A stretch of DNA of 64,000 bases from Usnea hakonensis (GCA_013423325.1 BLJB01000039.1:1-64000), one strand, 5' to 3'. Numbered from the stretch's first letter, positions 24,201 through 35,620 are shown. Numbers and translations: made by a program. Notes: a model not told the origin generated them from the letters alone.

Positions 24201-26425
24201 TAAGAGCACAAGGGATGCTGGACACGCTTTGTGTGGAAGAAGACGATATCGCCGCGACCGAGCTTGAAAGCGATGAGGTGGAGATCGAGGTCAAGGCCAC
24301 TGGTCTCAAGTAAGCTTACCATGCACGCGTTGGGTCCATTGAGCTGACGCAATCTAGCTTTCGCGATGTTATGGTTGCCATGGGACAAATCCCGGACAGC
24401 CTTCTCGGGTTCGAAGCTAGTGGAATTATTACACGGGTTGGAGATGACGTGACGCAGTTTCAAGCCGGTGATAGTGTCTGCACACTCGGACACGGTTCTC
24501 ACAGGACCTTATTCCGGAACAAAGCAATCTTCTGCCAGCGGACCCCGGCCGGCATCTCATTCGCCGAAGCTGCCACTCTGCCTCTGGTCCACTGCACGGC
24601 TTTCTACTCCCTCGTACACGTGGCGCGTGTGAAGCCCAAGCAATCTGTGCTTATCCACGCGGCAGCGGGAGGTGTAGGTCAGGCTGCAATCCAGATAGCC
24701 AAGCACTTTGGTTTGGAGATCTTCGCAACAGTAGGATCAACCGACAAGAGAAAACTGATCCAAGAAGAGTATGACATACCAGATGATCACATTTTCAACT
24801 CAAGAGATCTGAGCTTCGAAAAAGGAGTACTTCGAATGACCAATGGGCGCGGTGTCGACTGTATCATCAACTCCCTATCTGGAGAGGCTCTCCGACGAAC
24901 CTGGCGCTGCATAGCTCCTTTTGGTACCTTTATTGAGATCGGAATGAAAGACATTCTCGGAAACACTGGTCTCGAAATGCGTCCGTTCCTACAAGATGCT
25001 ACATTCACATTCTTCAATTTGAAGCACGTCATGACGGCGAACCCGTCGCTGATGGCCGAAATAATTGAAGGCACATTTGACTTCTTGCGTCAAGGTATCA
25101 GTCGTCCAGTCTCGCCGGTGACAGTGTATCCTGTTTCAGAGGTCGAGAACGCCTTCCGTCTCATGCAGACTGGCAAACACCGTGGGAAAATAGCCATAAC
25201 ATGGGATGGGAAGGATGTCGTCCCTGTCTTACATCATGCGAGCAACACACTTAGGTTAGACGAAAATGCCACCTACGTACTGGTTGGCGGACTGGGTGGA
25301 CTCGGCCGGAGTCTCTCGAACCTTCTCGTGGATCTCGGAGCCAGGAACTTATGCTTCATATCAAGATCCGGAGATCAGTCGACCTCGGCCCAAAAACTCA
25401 TCCAGGAACTAAAGCAAAGAAATGTCAGAACTAACGTGTACCGCTGCGATATCGCTGACAAAGACTCGGTAGCAGCAACGATTGCCTGCTGTTCAGAGGA
25501 AATGCCCTCCATCAAAGGTGTCTTCCAATGCGCAATGGTCTTGCGCGATGTTCTGTTCGAAAAGATGACCTACACCCAATGGACCGAGTCTCTCCGGCCT
25601 AAGGTCCAGGGAAGCTGGAACCTCCATATCCTTCTACCAAAAGATCTCGACTTTTTCGTTACTCTCAGCTCCTTCGCAGGCATCTTCGGCAATCGTACTC
25701 AGAGCAACTACGCGGCTGCAGGAGCGTACCAGGACGCGTTAGCGCACCATCGCCGGGCCCAGGGTCTCAAAGCTGTGACTGTCGACTTGGGCATCATGCG
25801 AGATGTGGGTGTTATTGCCGAGCACGGAGCCACGGACTATCTCAAAGAGTGGGAAGAACCGTTCGGTATTCGCGAGACCGAATTACACGTTTTGATCAAG
25901 AAAATCATCACCTCAGAATTGCAATCATCGAACACGAATAGCGAAATTCAACTAGCACCGCAACTTCTGACCGGCTTCGCAACAGGTGGCACAGCCCACA
26001 TGGCGAACATTCGCCGCCCCTTTTATTTCGACGATCCACGTTTCTCCATGCTGGCTCTCACCGGTCTCTCCGGGACCCTCTCCTCTACGCCCTCCAACTC
26101 AGGCCCTAACGGTGCCGTCGCCCTTCGAGATCTTCTTCCCCACGTCACGAGCCCGGCAGACGCCGAGAGTGCGATGAAAGATGCATTGATTGCGCGTGTT
26201 GCGAAATCGCTGCAAACAGAAACGTCTGAAATCGATGAGGGCAGACCACTACATTCATATGGTGTGGATTCGCTCGTGGCTGTGGAAATTGCGAATTGGA
26301 TCTTCAAGGAGATCAAAGTCAGTGTGAGCGTGTTTGATATTTTGGCGAGTATGCCGATTACGGCGTTGGCCGGAAAGGTGGTGGTAAAGAGTCCGTTTTT
26401 GCCAGCGGACGTGGTTGCCAAGTGA
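18296..26425 (+). CDS. highly reducing polyketide synthase (KS-AT-DH-MT*-ER-KR-ACP)
   Basis: Eight exons (18296-18437, 18504-19330, 19387-19497, 19548-19736, 19794-22913, 22968-23401, 23449-24309, 24358-26425) give 2583 aa. The KS has Cys188 in TACSSS, EAHGTGT and IGHLEA, the latter two rejoined across introns. The AT has Ser676 in GHSSGE. The DH has His1002 (DHQIQG) and Asp1198 (HPTTLDA). A methyltransferase region has a degenerate SAM loop (VLELGTAKGG, 1477-1486) and is probably inactive. A structural pseudo-KR follows. The ER has an intact HAAAGGVGQ nucleotide loop near 1995. The KR has GGLGGLG, Ser2333 and Tyr2346. The ACP serine is 2533 in GVDSL. There is no release domain, so the chain must be handed to a partner, most simply the SAT of the adjacent NR-PKS. 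The donor at 19498 (GTCTGG) is weak, but both flanking motifs require that splice. The full set of reducing domains allows variable reduction per cycle. Confidence 0.93.
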
Positions 26426-26456
26426 ATGTGTTGACAGAGGGAAGGCTTTTTGCACA

Positions 26457-26592
26457 GATTGTTGTTGGGGTGGAAAGAATATGGGCAGGGTTGGCAGGGT
26501 CAGATTGTTGTTGGGGTGGAAAGAATATGGGCAGGGTTGGCAGGGTCAGATTGTTGTTGGGGTGGAAAGAATATGGGCAGGGTTGGCAGGGT
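26457..26592. repeat. 46-bp tandem repeat, three copies, just 3' of HR-PKS
   Basis: A 46-bp unit beginning at or near CAGATTGTTGTTGGGGTGG (26455, 26501, 26547) is repeated three times almost perfectly, starting about 30 bases after the HR-PKS stop codon. The period is not a multiple of three, so each copy is read in a different frame and it is not protein-coding. It probably lies in the 3' untranslated region. Confidence 0.9.
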
Positions 26593-26599
26593 CATTGTT

Positions 26600-28085
26600 G
26601 TCTATCTCAATTTAGAATGTTTCTTTGGGCATGGTCAAATCTGCGAGCGATGAATGTATGATTGCTTTGTTTGGTCAATTTATGTACGCATTTGTTCCTA
26701 TCTTAGACATGTCTCTTTACATCAACTCAACGGAAAGGCCAGAGCAGTAATCATTCGTCCCTACCTTGAGACAAATCTCCTTACATCAAATCAAAAGTGG
26801 CGCCGGAGCAGTGACCAAACGACGAATGAGCTTTCCAAAAACCCCGCTATCTTCATGCAATGCAGCATCAAAATGATCAATCTTTTGGCGCAATGGTTCA
26901 GTACACAGGCTTGCAAGAGGACACTGCCCGCTTTCTTTCTCCTCTACATACAGAAAAGTGCCATACGATGGAAAATCCCTAACCAACACACATCACACCA
27001 ACTTGACTCCTTACTCACGGTCGTGATAGCAGACCTTGAGACACCTACGTGTGCGCCGTGCTCGAAATGGATCACTATACGATGAGTAGAGGCTCGTACA
27101 ACGGATGTCTTGTATCCGAAGTATCAATTGCACAGGCGACTTTATTCGCCGTGAATCACTCGCTTTTAACCGTCATACGTATCATGTAAGCATTTTGCAT
27201 GAAGCCAGTAGGCCAGATATGTCACTTCGAAACCAGGATTTACAAAGGCTCATTATTGAGATTCTCCGTGACTCGTGAGGTGGCAGAGCGTTCCTCTAAC
27301 GAGCACACCTCTCTGACTAGGTATTGCCTCCTACATTCATCAATCCTTGGCGGGATACTGGTATCGCGCGATACCCGGAAGAGGTCGAACCGAGTGAAAA
27401 GATGGATGCTGGGGACTAATCTTGCGTTCGCATATAATCATTGGTGAGGTGAACGGAGAACTAAGGGATGAGATGAAATATCCCGGGGGTGCCCTATAAG
27501 TACGGTGCCCGAGGTAAGCCGGGGACCCACAATTAAAGCGTCTTGTGCCGGGCTTGCCCTTTGCGACTGCCCCCGCCATCGGCTGCTAAACCCAAAAACT
27601 CCCCGAACTCCAAAATATCAGAAATGGCTTCTAATCAACAAATGATGTGAAACAACCATCCTACGTGATCTCTCCCGCGTCGAGCGATTTAACAACACAA
27701 TCACATATGATCTTATATCCTATTACAGTATATCAGCGAAGTCCATGCAGCCATAGTAGGGCGAGTGCGTAGAGGATGCCTATTGCTGAGCGGCTTTGGC
27801 CGAATGCCTTGCCATCCGGCGCCCTGTTACCACCGAGCTCGTCCTACAATTGAGAGCCAATTGCCCACAAAATACTTTCAATGTCGCGCCCATGCTCGCC
27901 TTGGGAGGGGAAACTTGATTGCTGACTGCTTTTCTTTGGCAAACTCTAATTTCCAGAATATTTGTGACGGATTTATAGTCTCTTTGTCATTTGCAGGATC
28001 TGTCAGCTTCTTCTTTACTTTTAAAATCCTCCTCATTGAGCCGTCATAAAAGCTGTCCTCTGCGCATGGAGCTTCATCCTTCGCT
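26600..28085. other. intergenic region between HR-PKS and P450
   Basis: No frame here shows a domain or credible exon structure. The first 100 bases are the likely 3' end of the HR-PKS transcript and the last few hundred are the likely P450 promoter. Confidence 0.5.
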
Positions 28086-29902
28086 ATGTCTACTGTTACT
28101 TTCAGCGCTGTATTACCTGCGTCTATGCCTGCCCTTGGCGTCATAATCGCAAGGGCAAGTGGTTTATTACTTCTGGTGCGATATTCCTTTGGTCACGATC
28201 CCAATTCCATTGTTGTCTAGCTAAGAATTCTACAGTACTATGTTACCTACGCAGTCTACAACCTCTATTTTGCGCCCTTAGCCAAATTTCCAGGGCCACG
28301 GCTGTCAGCCATTTCGCGCATCCCCTTCGTCGCAGCTCATGTCAGGGGAAAACTCCATGATTATTTTGTCGACCTTCACGCTCAATACGGACCCATCGTT
28401 CGAGTCGCTCCTGATGAATTGACCACCATTGATCCGGCAGCTTGGAAAGAAATTTACCAGAAACGACCCGCGCTGCCAAAGGATCCTCTTGCCCTAACAC
28501 CACCACCGAATGGAGCCGAAACCTTGTTTACGGCTGAAGGTCACATTCATTCTCGAATGAGACGCACGTTCGCGGACGCATTCTCCGATAAAGCGGTACG
28601 GGAACAGTCAACTTGTATAGAGTCTTTCGTTGATCTACTGCTCTCCCGACTCCGGAAAGATGTCGTGGAGGCAGGCAATGCCAATGTTGACATTGCGAAA
28701 TATTATGGCTACACATCAATCGACATCATGGGCGAGCTGTGTCTTGGAGAATCTTTCCACAGTCTCGAGGGGAACAACGAGAATACCTGGATAATGGGTT
28801 TCTTTCTTGGCGCAGTATTCGGCTCTATTAGGGCTAGTCTGAGTCGTTACTACCCACTCGATCAGATCATTGCATGGCTTTTCATGCGAATGACGTCGCG
28901 GATTCGACAACGCAATTTGAAATTCGGTGTAGACACAATCACACGCCGGCTTGAAAAGGGCGATCTAGGAAACGGGAGGTCGGATATCATTAGTCCTGTC
29001 ATTGGCAATATCATCGAGGCCAAGGATCAAGCTACAGTGAGCAAAGGTATCACACGTGACGAATTGAACGTGAATCTGTTGGCAATGTTGATGGCTGGGA
29101 GCCAACTCACAACCACCGCTCTCGCATCTTCAACATACTACTTACTCCGCCGTCCTGAGGCTATGAAGAAGCTCAAACAGGAGATTCACACTACTTTTAC
29201 GACGGAGAAGGATATCAGCATTGGGTCAACTGCAGGTCTGCTATATCTGGAGGCTGTTGTGACTGAGACACTGCGCATGCACCACCCCACGCCCTCGGAT
29301 CCCAAAAGCCGGGTTGTTGCATCTGGTGGGCAGGAGATTGCTGGATACTGGGTACCTGGCGGAGTAAGTCCCGTCAAACATTGTAGAGAAATTATACATT
29401 ATCCCATATTATGACATCATTTAGGTTGGATTGCTGATTTAACCTGCAGGCGACGATTTCGATACCAGCCTTAGCTGCTTCGAATTCGCCCAGTAACTGG
29501 GTCGAGCCCGAGACGTTCTACCCTGAGCGATGGCTACCGCCAACCCATCCTCTGTATGACTCACGCTTTGAAAAAGACCAGAAAGAGTCCTTCAGACCAT
29601 TCTCGACTGGGTCTCGGAATTGTATGGGTTCGAAGTACGTTGCCGCTCCTATTTGAAATATCTACATGTATTCGAGATCCAGCTGGGACTTTACTGCTAT
29701 GCCGATGCGGTATTCTCATACTGATATGATGGTGACTCATAGGACATTCCTCGCCGAATCACGACTCATCCTCGCGAGAATCGTGTATGCATTTGAGCTC
29801 TCTCTGGTGAACCCGGAGGATAAAGACTGGCCTGATAATCGAGCATGGCTTGCCTATGAGCCCAAAGCTTTGATGGTCACGTTGAAGGAGAAAACGCGCT
29901 GA
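28086..29902 (+). CDS. cytochrome P450 monooxygenase of the PKS cluster
   Basis: Four exons (28086-28175, 28236-29363, 29450-29634, 29743-29902) give 520 aa. An N-terminal hydrophobic anchor (about residues 10-45, joined across intron 1) leads to a KFPGPRL proline hinge, as in ER-bound fungal P450s. The K-helix ExxR is ETLR (374-377), a PERW motif follows, and the heme loop FSTGSRNCMG places the thiolate at Cys464. The I-helix reads AGSQLTTT (317-324) where related P450s have AGSETTAT. The conserved acid is Gln320, and the residue aligned with the oxygen-activating Thr is Leu321, with Thr322 next. It lies downstream of the HR-PKS on the same strand and most simply hydroxylates or epoxidises the polyketide, as P450s do in radicicol-type clusters. 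The substrate is inferred only from position. Confidence 0.9.
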
Positions 29903-31141
29903 ATGATTTGATTTGTACAATATTTATAGGTCTTTGGTCGTAGGAACGGGACACAAATTGTGAAGCTACGAAACCTGGGTGACTAGAGTATTGAATCTTC
30001 TCTTTGATAATTTGCATCGGACGTGATGTCCTAAGAATGGCATACGTGATTGATCAAACTCCCTCGTCGTTTTCATTCTAGGTCCCTAACGCTCAAACAA
30101 GTCTTAGAGCCAAAGACGGGTTTCAAGCTAAGCGGTGCCAACCATGATATGCATCGACACAGCAAAGCTTTATCTATCAAGACATGAAAAAAATCTGATA
30201 TAGAATATATCTTTCACGTCATCCGTTTCGTATTTTGGAAAGTTTATCATGTTCCACCACAACAACAACCCTATTTCTTCAATTCTCACGTGAGGTAAGG
30301 TATTTACACCTTAGAGCTGGACGCTGACCAAGAATAAGATCATCAAATTGATACATCGGATAAGCCAGCTTCCGATATTAGCGCCCGTCTGACATGCATT
30401 AGCGGCTTTCAAAACGAACACTGTTACGGTCCATACAAATCCTTACAATAGGATGGAGAAAGCTCACGTCAGTCACAGACGTTTGTGGAATCTATCGAAT
30501 CCTTCCTTACCTACCTTATGTATTAGTGATATGATGCTTGAATACCGAGCAAGCTTTACCGCCCCTATGTACAACTTCCAAGGAGTCGTTCGCAGATTAG
30601 TCGTGGGGATCACCGAAGCCCGAGGTACATCATGCTTTACACAAAAGGATCAGTTCAAATAGTGAACATCAAGATACTCCCAGAAGGACAAATATAGAGG
30701 ATTCAAAGGATTCCGGCATGACTTCAGCCGGAAGCCATCCCTTCAGCGGTGACCTGTATGCCACACCGGCTACATTTGTGTACCCTTGATCTCAGCTCTC
30801 GCACTCATCCTTCTCCTTCCATCTCTCATGGTACCAGCATTGTTGAACTTTTGCTTCCTTCCTACCTATACACGTCATTGATCTTGTTCCCGACGACACG
30901 GAACGCGTCAGTCTGACTCTTTGACACTAAATTGAGCTATACCACGGCCTCCTTGATCCGTACACACATGCTTATCGTGAGACTGGGTCAACTGTACCGT
31001 GATCCGCTCAGCCCAAGTGGTGCTGTCTCGATTGCCATACCCACTACGACCTGGTGCACCAGCAAATCTTTACATACAGAGAGAACAGCAGCCAAAACGA
31101 AGAAGTATACCAGTCAAAGAATTCACAAGCGACTCTTGCAG
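29903..31141. other. intergenic region, possible cluster edge
   Basis: I find no supportable gene in these 1.2 kb. Small frames lack ATG context, introns or domains. It separates the P450 from a housekeeping-type membrane protein and may be the right border of the biosynthetic cluster. Confidence 0.5.
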
Positions 31142-32400
31142 ATGCATCTGGCATCTCTGACACCTCGTCAGGTGAATAGCATCTCCTTGAAGCTCCCAGC
31201 TCTCTGTGATACTGACTTTGTCAACTACTTGTCTAGGACTCTGTCCTGCCGCCACCAACTGTCCCTTCAACACAACCCCATGGCCCACCCTACGCCCCCA
31301 CCACCGCTGGCCTCGGTGGGCTCCCGACAGTCCAGCTAGACGTACCAATCACCTCGGTTTTCATTGCTCTATTCCTTCTCGGGGCCGCTGGCCACTTCAC
31401 TCTCCTTCAATTGAACAATCGGCGAGGGCATAAGTTCAACATGTCCGGGGCTTTGTTCGGATTTTCCATGGCCCGTATAACTGCTTGTGTGTTGCGCATA
31501 GCGTGGGCGACGCATCCAAAGAACATCAGTCTTGCACTCGCAGCGAGTCTGTTCGTGGCCGTTGGGGATCTGCTTGGCTCGGTGGTCAATTTGAACTTCA
31601 CACACAGAATTATCAGGGCGCTGCATCCGAGCATCGGATGGTCGAAGCTGGTGAAATGGGCCTTCGTCTCGATTTACGTACTGATTGTTGTCAGTGTCAT
31701 CCTACTGATCAGCTTCTCGGTGGAGTCCTACTACACTCTTAATCCATCTAGACTGCACGCCGCACACGACGTCTTATTATACGGCTCGACCTACTTCGCC
31801 ACTGCAGCCGTACTGCCCATTCTTCTCCTCCTCGTCGCTCTGCTCAAGCCCCGGACGTCACCCGAAGAAAACTTTGGCCGCTACGGCTCGATGCGTTCGA
31901 AAATCCTCATCACACTCTGGGGCGCCTCGTTGCTAGCCCTCGGCGCGTGGTTTCGCACCGGCACAGGATATTTGAAGCCGCGACTTGCGACAGACCCTGC
32001 CTGGTATCAGTCCAAGGCGTGCTTTTACGTATTCTACTTCACCATCGAGGTCACGGTCATCTGGTCGTATTTCTTCTTTCGGATCGACCAGAGATTCCAC
32101 GTGCCTGACGGGGCGAATGGGCCAGGGGAGTACTCTGGTGCGGTGGAGGTGGGTAGTGGAAAGAAGAAAGACGATCAAGTGGAAATCGTTCGGAGCAGTG
32201 CGAGTGAAGAGTATGTGTTGCAGAGGGCGCAACGAGGGATCGGGGAGGAGGAAAACGGCCACGATGTTGTTTGGGAGGCACGGCAGCCTGATCGTTCAAT
32301 GTGGAATAGCAGTGAGGAGCGCGTCGTCTCGCCGATGGCATCTTTCGAGAACGGGAGACTGGAGCCTAAAGTACCTACTTCAAGGGCGCTTAGGGAGTAG
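31142..32400 (+). CDS. DUF3112-family seven-span membrane protein
   Basis: Two exons (31142-31171 and 31237-32400) give 397 aa. The tiny first exon encodes the first ten residues; it is supported by a GTGAAT donor, a branch-like ACTGAC and a CTAG acceptor that opens the long frame. The family signature GLGGLPTVQLDVPITSVF is followed by a first membrane span, an RRGHKF loop and six more hydrophobic segments. The protein ends in a charged, Ser-rich cytosolic tail of about 110 residues. DUF3112 proteins are common, uncharacterised integral membrane proteins of ascomycetes. It lies beyond the P450 and nothing ties it to polyketide synthesis. A transport or receptor role cannot be inferred. Confidence 0.82.
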
Positions 32401-33180
32401 GGCAAATTTACAAAAGCACCACCGCGCTTAGACGTGGCTTTGTCCATCGAATCCATGGTCGACAGTATCTTTTTAGCATTGCCGGACTACCACCATGTTC
32501 GTAACAACTATCTGATAACAAGGTAGTTGAAAGTATACGAGGAAGCAAACGATAAAATATAAAAACGCAAATATGCTACCTTGACTGGGGATAGTCCCCC
32601 ACGATAGTCTTCCCACAAAGAAAAATCTCAGTATCCCGTTAAGATTGAATACACAGCCTCGCGAAATCAAAGGCAATGGATCTCCCGACGTTTTTTCGCG
32701 ATCGTTTGTTGGCGGGAGGGGTGCTGGTTGGGCTGGGGGAAAGAATTAAGGGACTACAACAGTAGTATATGGTATTAGGAGGATATAGGGTGAAGCCCCC
32801 GTAGGTGCGCGGTAGGGGTTTACTTTGGGTCCCGAGTCAAATTGATAGGGGCGAGTTTATTAGTGGTCAGTGGTCATTTTTTGCGGTCCGTGCTCAGCCC
32901 TACCGACCGCATTTTTGCGATCAGCCCTACCACAGACCGCATTTTTTGCGGTCAGTGCACCGCAGAAGTCCTCTTTTCCTCATGCTGTCGGCGGTGTTGT
33001 GTTAGTAGTGGTCACTCAGCACATCCGCCGGCTCTCCGAGCTGGGTTTTCGCAAAGCAAACGCAGTCCCATATTCTGCCCTAATGTCCACGGATTGACAG
33101 GACGCAGCGGATTTGCCGGCGAGGTGGATGTCGTTGCCAAAGGCTTTCCCGTTCGTTGGCGGGCGCTTCGGGCGGGGCGA
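32401..33180. other. intergenic region with hairpin repeats
   Basis: There is no recognisable gene. From about 32870 it contains inverted-orientation copies of a short GACCGCA...TGCGGTC hairpin unit linked by CAGCCCTACC spacers; the best is 32935-32953. The same unit recurs in the opposite orientation at 35.3-35.6 kb. Confidence 0.6.
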
Positions 33181-33530
33181 GGCGGAGGGCGGAGAAATGC
33201 GCTGATCGGAGAAATGCGCTGGGCGGAGAAAGTGCGCTGAGAGCGGAGAAATGCGCTGGTCGGAGAAAGTGCGCTGAGCGGAGAAAGTGCGTTAAGCGGA
33301 GAAAGTGCGCTGAGGGCGGAGAAATGCGCTGGTCGGAGAAAGTGCGCTAAGAGCGGAGAAAGTGCGCTGAGCGGAGAAATGCGCTGAGCGGGGAAAGTGC
33401 GCTAAGCGGGGAAAGTGCGCTGAGCGGAGAAATGCGCTGAGCCTAATCGGGGAACTGCGCTGAGCTGCGCTGAGCGGAGAACTGCGCTGGCCGCTGGTCG
33501 CAAAGATGCGCTGGTCGCTGCCGCGGATTA
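33181..33530. repeat. minisatellite of GCGGAGAAAGTGCGCTGA-type units
   Basis: About 16-18 imperfect copies of a 16-19-bp unit (GCGGAGAAATGCGCTG and variants with AAAGTGCGCT) run head to tail. The tract ends in GGTCGCAAAGATGCGCTGG. Open frames through it are repeats of KCAERRK-type words and are not genes. The same units recur at 35.4-35.6 kb. Confidence 0.93.
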
Positions 33531-33754
33531 GTATTCCGCCGTAGTTGCAGCGAGGGAGCCGTACGAGAGGAGGCGGCGGTGGGATTTGAGGGGGTTTGGG
33601 GGAATTCCGGGGGTTTGTAGTTAGCGGTTAGGTAGTGGGTGGTTTCTGAGGAGCGGGATATAAGGTAAATAGTGCGGAGGGAGGGGGAGGGGGAGAGGTA
33701 GTAGTTGTCTTTTGCGTGAGATAGATGGCTTTGTAGATGAATGTGTTCCTCGGA

Positions 33755-34681
33755 TTTTTTTGGCCAGGGGGACCGCTTCTTATAGTCCCAGAGACTACAT
33801 TTGTGCGTCGAGGGGGTCAATGATGTTTCCTTGCTGGTCTTTCGGGACTTCCGTGTCTTTGAGAATTTTATTGCTGATCTACATGTCTCCAAGGGGCTCT
33901 AATAAATCCGTCTCAGCTTTAAGCTGAGCTTCGCTGTTGATGGGCGTTGGTCTGTTTCGCCAAAAGCCGTGAGGTATGGTACTGTAATACTGAGAACTGA
34001 GGTCGCTAAAAACTGCCGTCAGAGACTGGTCGTACTTTTCTTGGGCCAGCTTAGAGTTCAAGATTACGTCGCCGAGCTCCTTGAGGGCCAGGTACCCTTT
34101 TTCGATGGTACTTCTCGAGAGCTTGCCAAGAGGCAATTTGTTGAAGGTGTGGTTTTGAGACGCCATGGACTTCTTCAAGTAGCCCGTATCGAAAAGAAAG
34201 CGCATGAGCTCTGGTAATTCCTCACTGAGCGTACAGTCAGGCGGCGCGACTTTCTGAGTAGACTCATTGGTCACTTCAGCTTGACACTCTGTCTCATCCT
34301 CCGTCCCATTGCCATATGATTTTTCAATCATAGTATACTTCTTAGCCTTTGGCGCATCACCTCTATTGTCCCAATTCAGGCCTGTCTTATCATTGAATTT
34401 GGACTTGAAAAGAACCAGGCTGCCTCTAGAGGCATGTTTACCTCCAGCTTGTTCTGGCCTACCTTACCAAACCGACCCCAATGCGTCCAGACAGGATAGT
34501 TGGACCGATCGGTGTCTGTGCAGCATAGCAGCTGGACGTAATGAAACTTGTTAATGTTGCCATCGACGCTACTGAAATTCAGGCTGGCATTGTAGTTGAG
34601 GCCATCGTCGTCTATATAGACTTTATAACAATCTTTCGCAACACCCTTGGATTTGTCACTGAGCCAGCAAGTGTCGTCCAC
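33755..34681 (-). pseudogene. poly(ADP-ribose) polymerase relic (WGR and regulatory domains, broken)
   Basis: A WGR-type domain is encoded at about 34650-34400, with VYIDDDGL, ASLN and a central HWGRFGKVGQ motif. After a one-base frame slip near 34405 the sequence continues with a FKSKFNDKTG-type segment. The PARP regulatory helical domain (34331-33885) follows, including KLPLGKLSRSTIEKGY and YYSTIPHGF. At the start of the ADP-ribosyl transferase domain the phase carries several stop codons, yet an IIDPLDAQ segment and an EAVPL segment typical of that junction are still legible. Homology then fades by about 33755, so the catalytic NAD-binding core is missing. The N-terminal BRCT and zinc-finger regions are also absent. 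This is a decayed, non-functional copy of a fungal nuclear PARP, which in intact form responds to DNA breaks. Confidence 0.85.
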
Positions 34682-35300
34682 TTATGCTCTGATACTTTCT
34701 TTGCATTTTAGCCTTCCTGACATGTTTTGAAAGTTCATCCTGGCTTTACAAAGTCACATCATTCGACTTGACAGATTCGTTCGTCTGTGATGACGGCGCC
34801 GTATTTGGAGCTTTCCTTCCCCGGATCGTATTCCCGCAATCAACTCTTCGTGAGCAGTTCATGACCTTATAGGCGAACACCTATACCTTCCAAAAGTAGA
34901 CAAGAACGTAAGGTCACAACAATACGAAGGACCCTCCATGATATCTCCATCCGTCCCAAGCCCATGCAGTACGCGCTCCAACATAGAACCAACAATATGC
35001 ATCCAAACAAGACCCTCGTATTAGCGTTGGTGGCGCTTGGAAGAAAAGAAAACAGACTGTAGTGAGGCACAGTTTCGAAAGCCAAACACTCTAGAGTCAT
35101 CAACAAATCCAACACGCTGCTCGCATGTCTAGCCAATTATTATATAACGAGTTGGTTAGAGCTTCATAATCAAGCTTTTTGTGATGGACTCACATATCGG
35201 TAGAAAATACGTCTTCGTTCTTCCAACCCGGAGAAAGCTATTGGCTAAATAGGTATAGATGTAGAGGGAGCTCTACCATACTTCCTTATCAGATAACGTG
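34682..35300. other. intergenic region, no gene seen
   Basis: This is ordinary-composition DNA upstream of the PARP relic. One minus-strand frame (34867-35136) is hydrophobic but lacks any family signature, and I do not support it as a gene. Confidence 0.45.
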
Positions 35301-35309
35301 TAGCCACTA

Positions 35310-35620
35310 ACCGCAAAAATGCGGTGGACAATCGCAAAAATGCGGTTATAGTAGGGCTAACCGCAAAAATGCGGTGGTTAGTGGTAGGGCTGATCGCAAA
35401 AATGCGCTGAGCTGAGCGGAGAAGTGCGCTAAGCTGGGCGGAGAAGTGCGCTGAGCTTAGCGGAGAAGTGCGCTAAGCTGAGCGGAGAAGTGCGCTGAGC
35501 TGAGCGGAGAAGTGCGCTGAGTGGAGAAATGCGCTGGGCGGAGAAATGCGCTGGTCGCAAAGATACGCTGGCCGCTAGTCGCAAAAATGCGGTGGTAGGG
35601 CTGACCGCAAAAATGCGGTC
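35310..35620. repeat. second minisatellite with ACCGCAAAAATGCGGT hairpins
   Basis: The tract opens with perfect hairpin units ACCGCA-AAAA-TGCGGT at 35310-35325 and 35360-35375, joined by GTAGGGCTA-type spacers. It passes into about seven GCGGAGAAGTGCGCTGAGCT-like units (about 35397-35545) and a GGTCGCAAAGATACGCTGG word, and closes with another hairpin at 35603-35620. The units match those at 33.2-33.5 kb in the same orientation, so the two tracts flank the PARP relic as direct repeats. Confidence 0.9.

Noticed and set aside
26415..26661. Three overlapping frames with repeated VERIWAGLAG/MGRVGRV-type words
   Set aside because: They result from the 46-bp tandem repeat read in three phases.
32842..33350. 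Arg/Lys/Cys-rich frames with ERRKC repeats
   Set aside because: They are translations of minisatellite units and not protein repeats under selection.
34867..35136. Hydrophobic minus-strand frame of 89 codons
   Set aside because: It has no signal or family motif and no splice partners.
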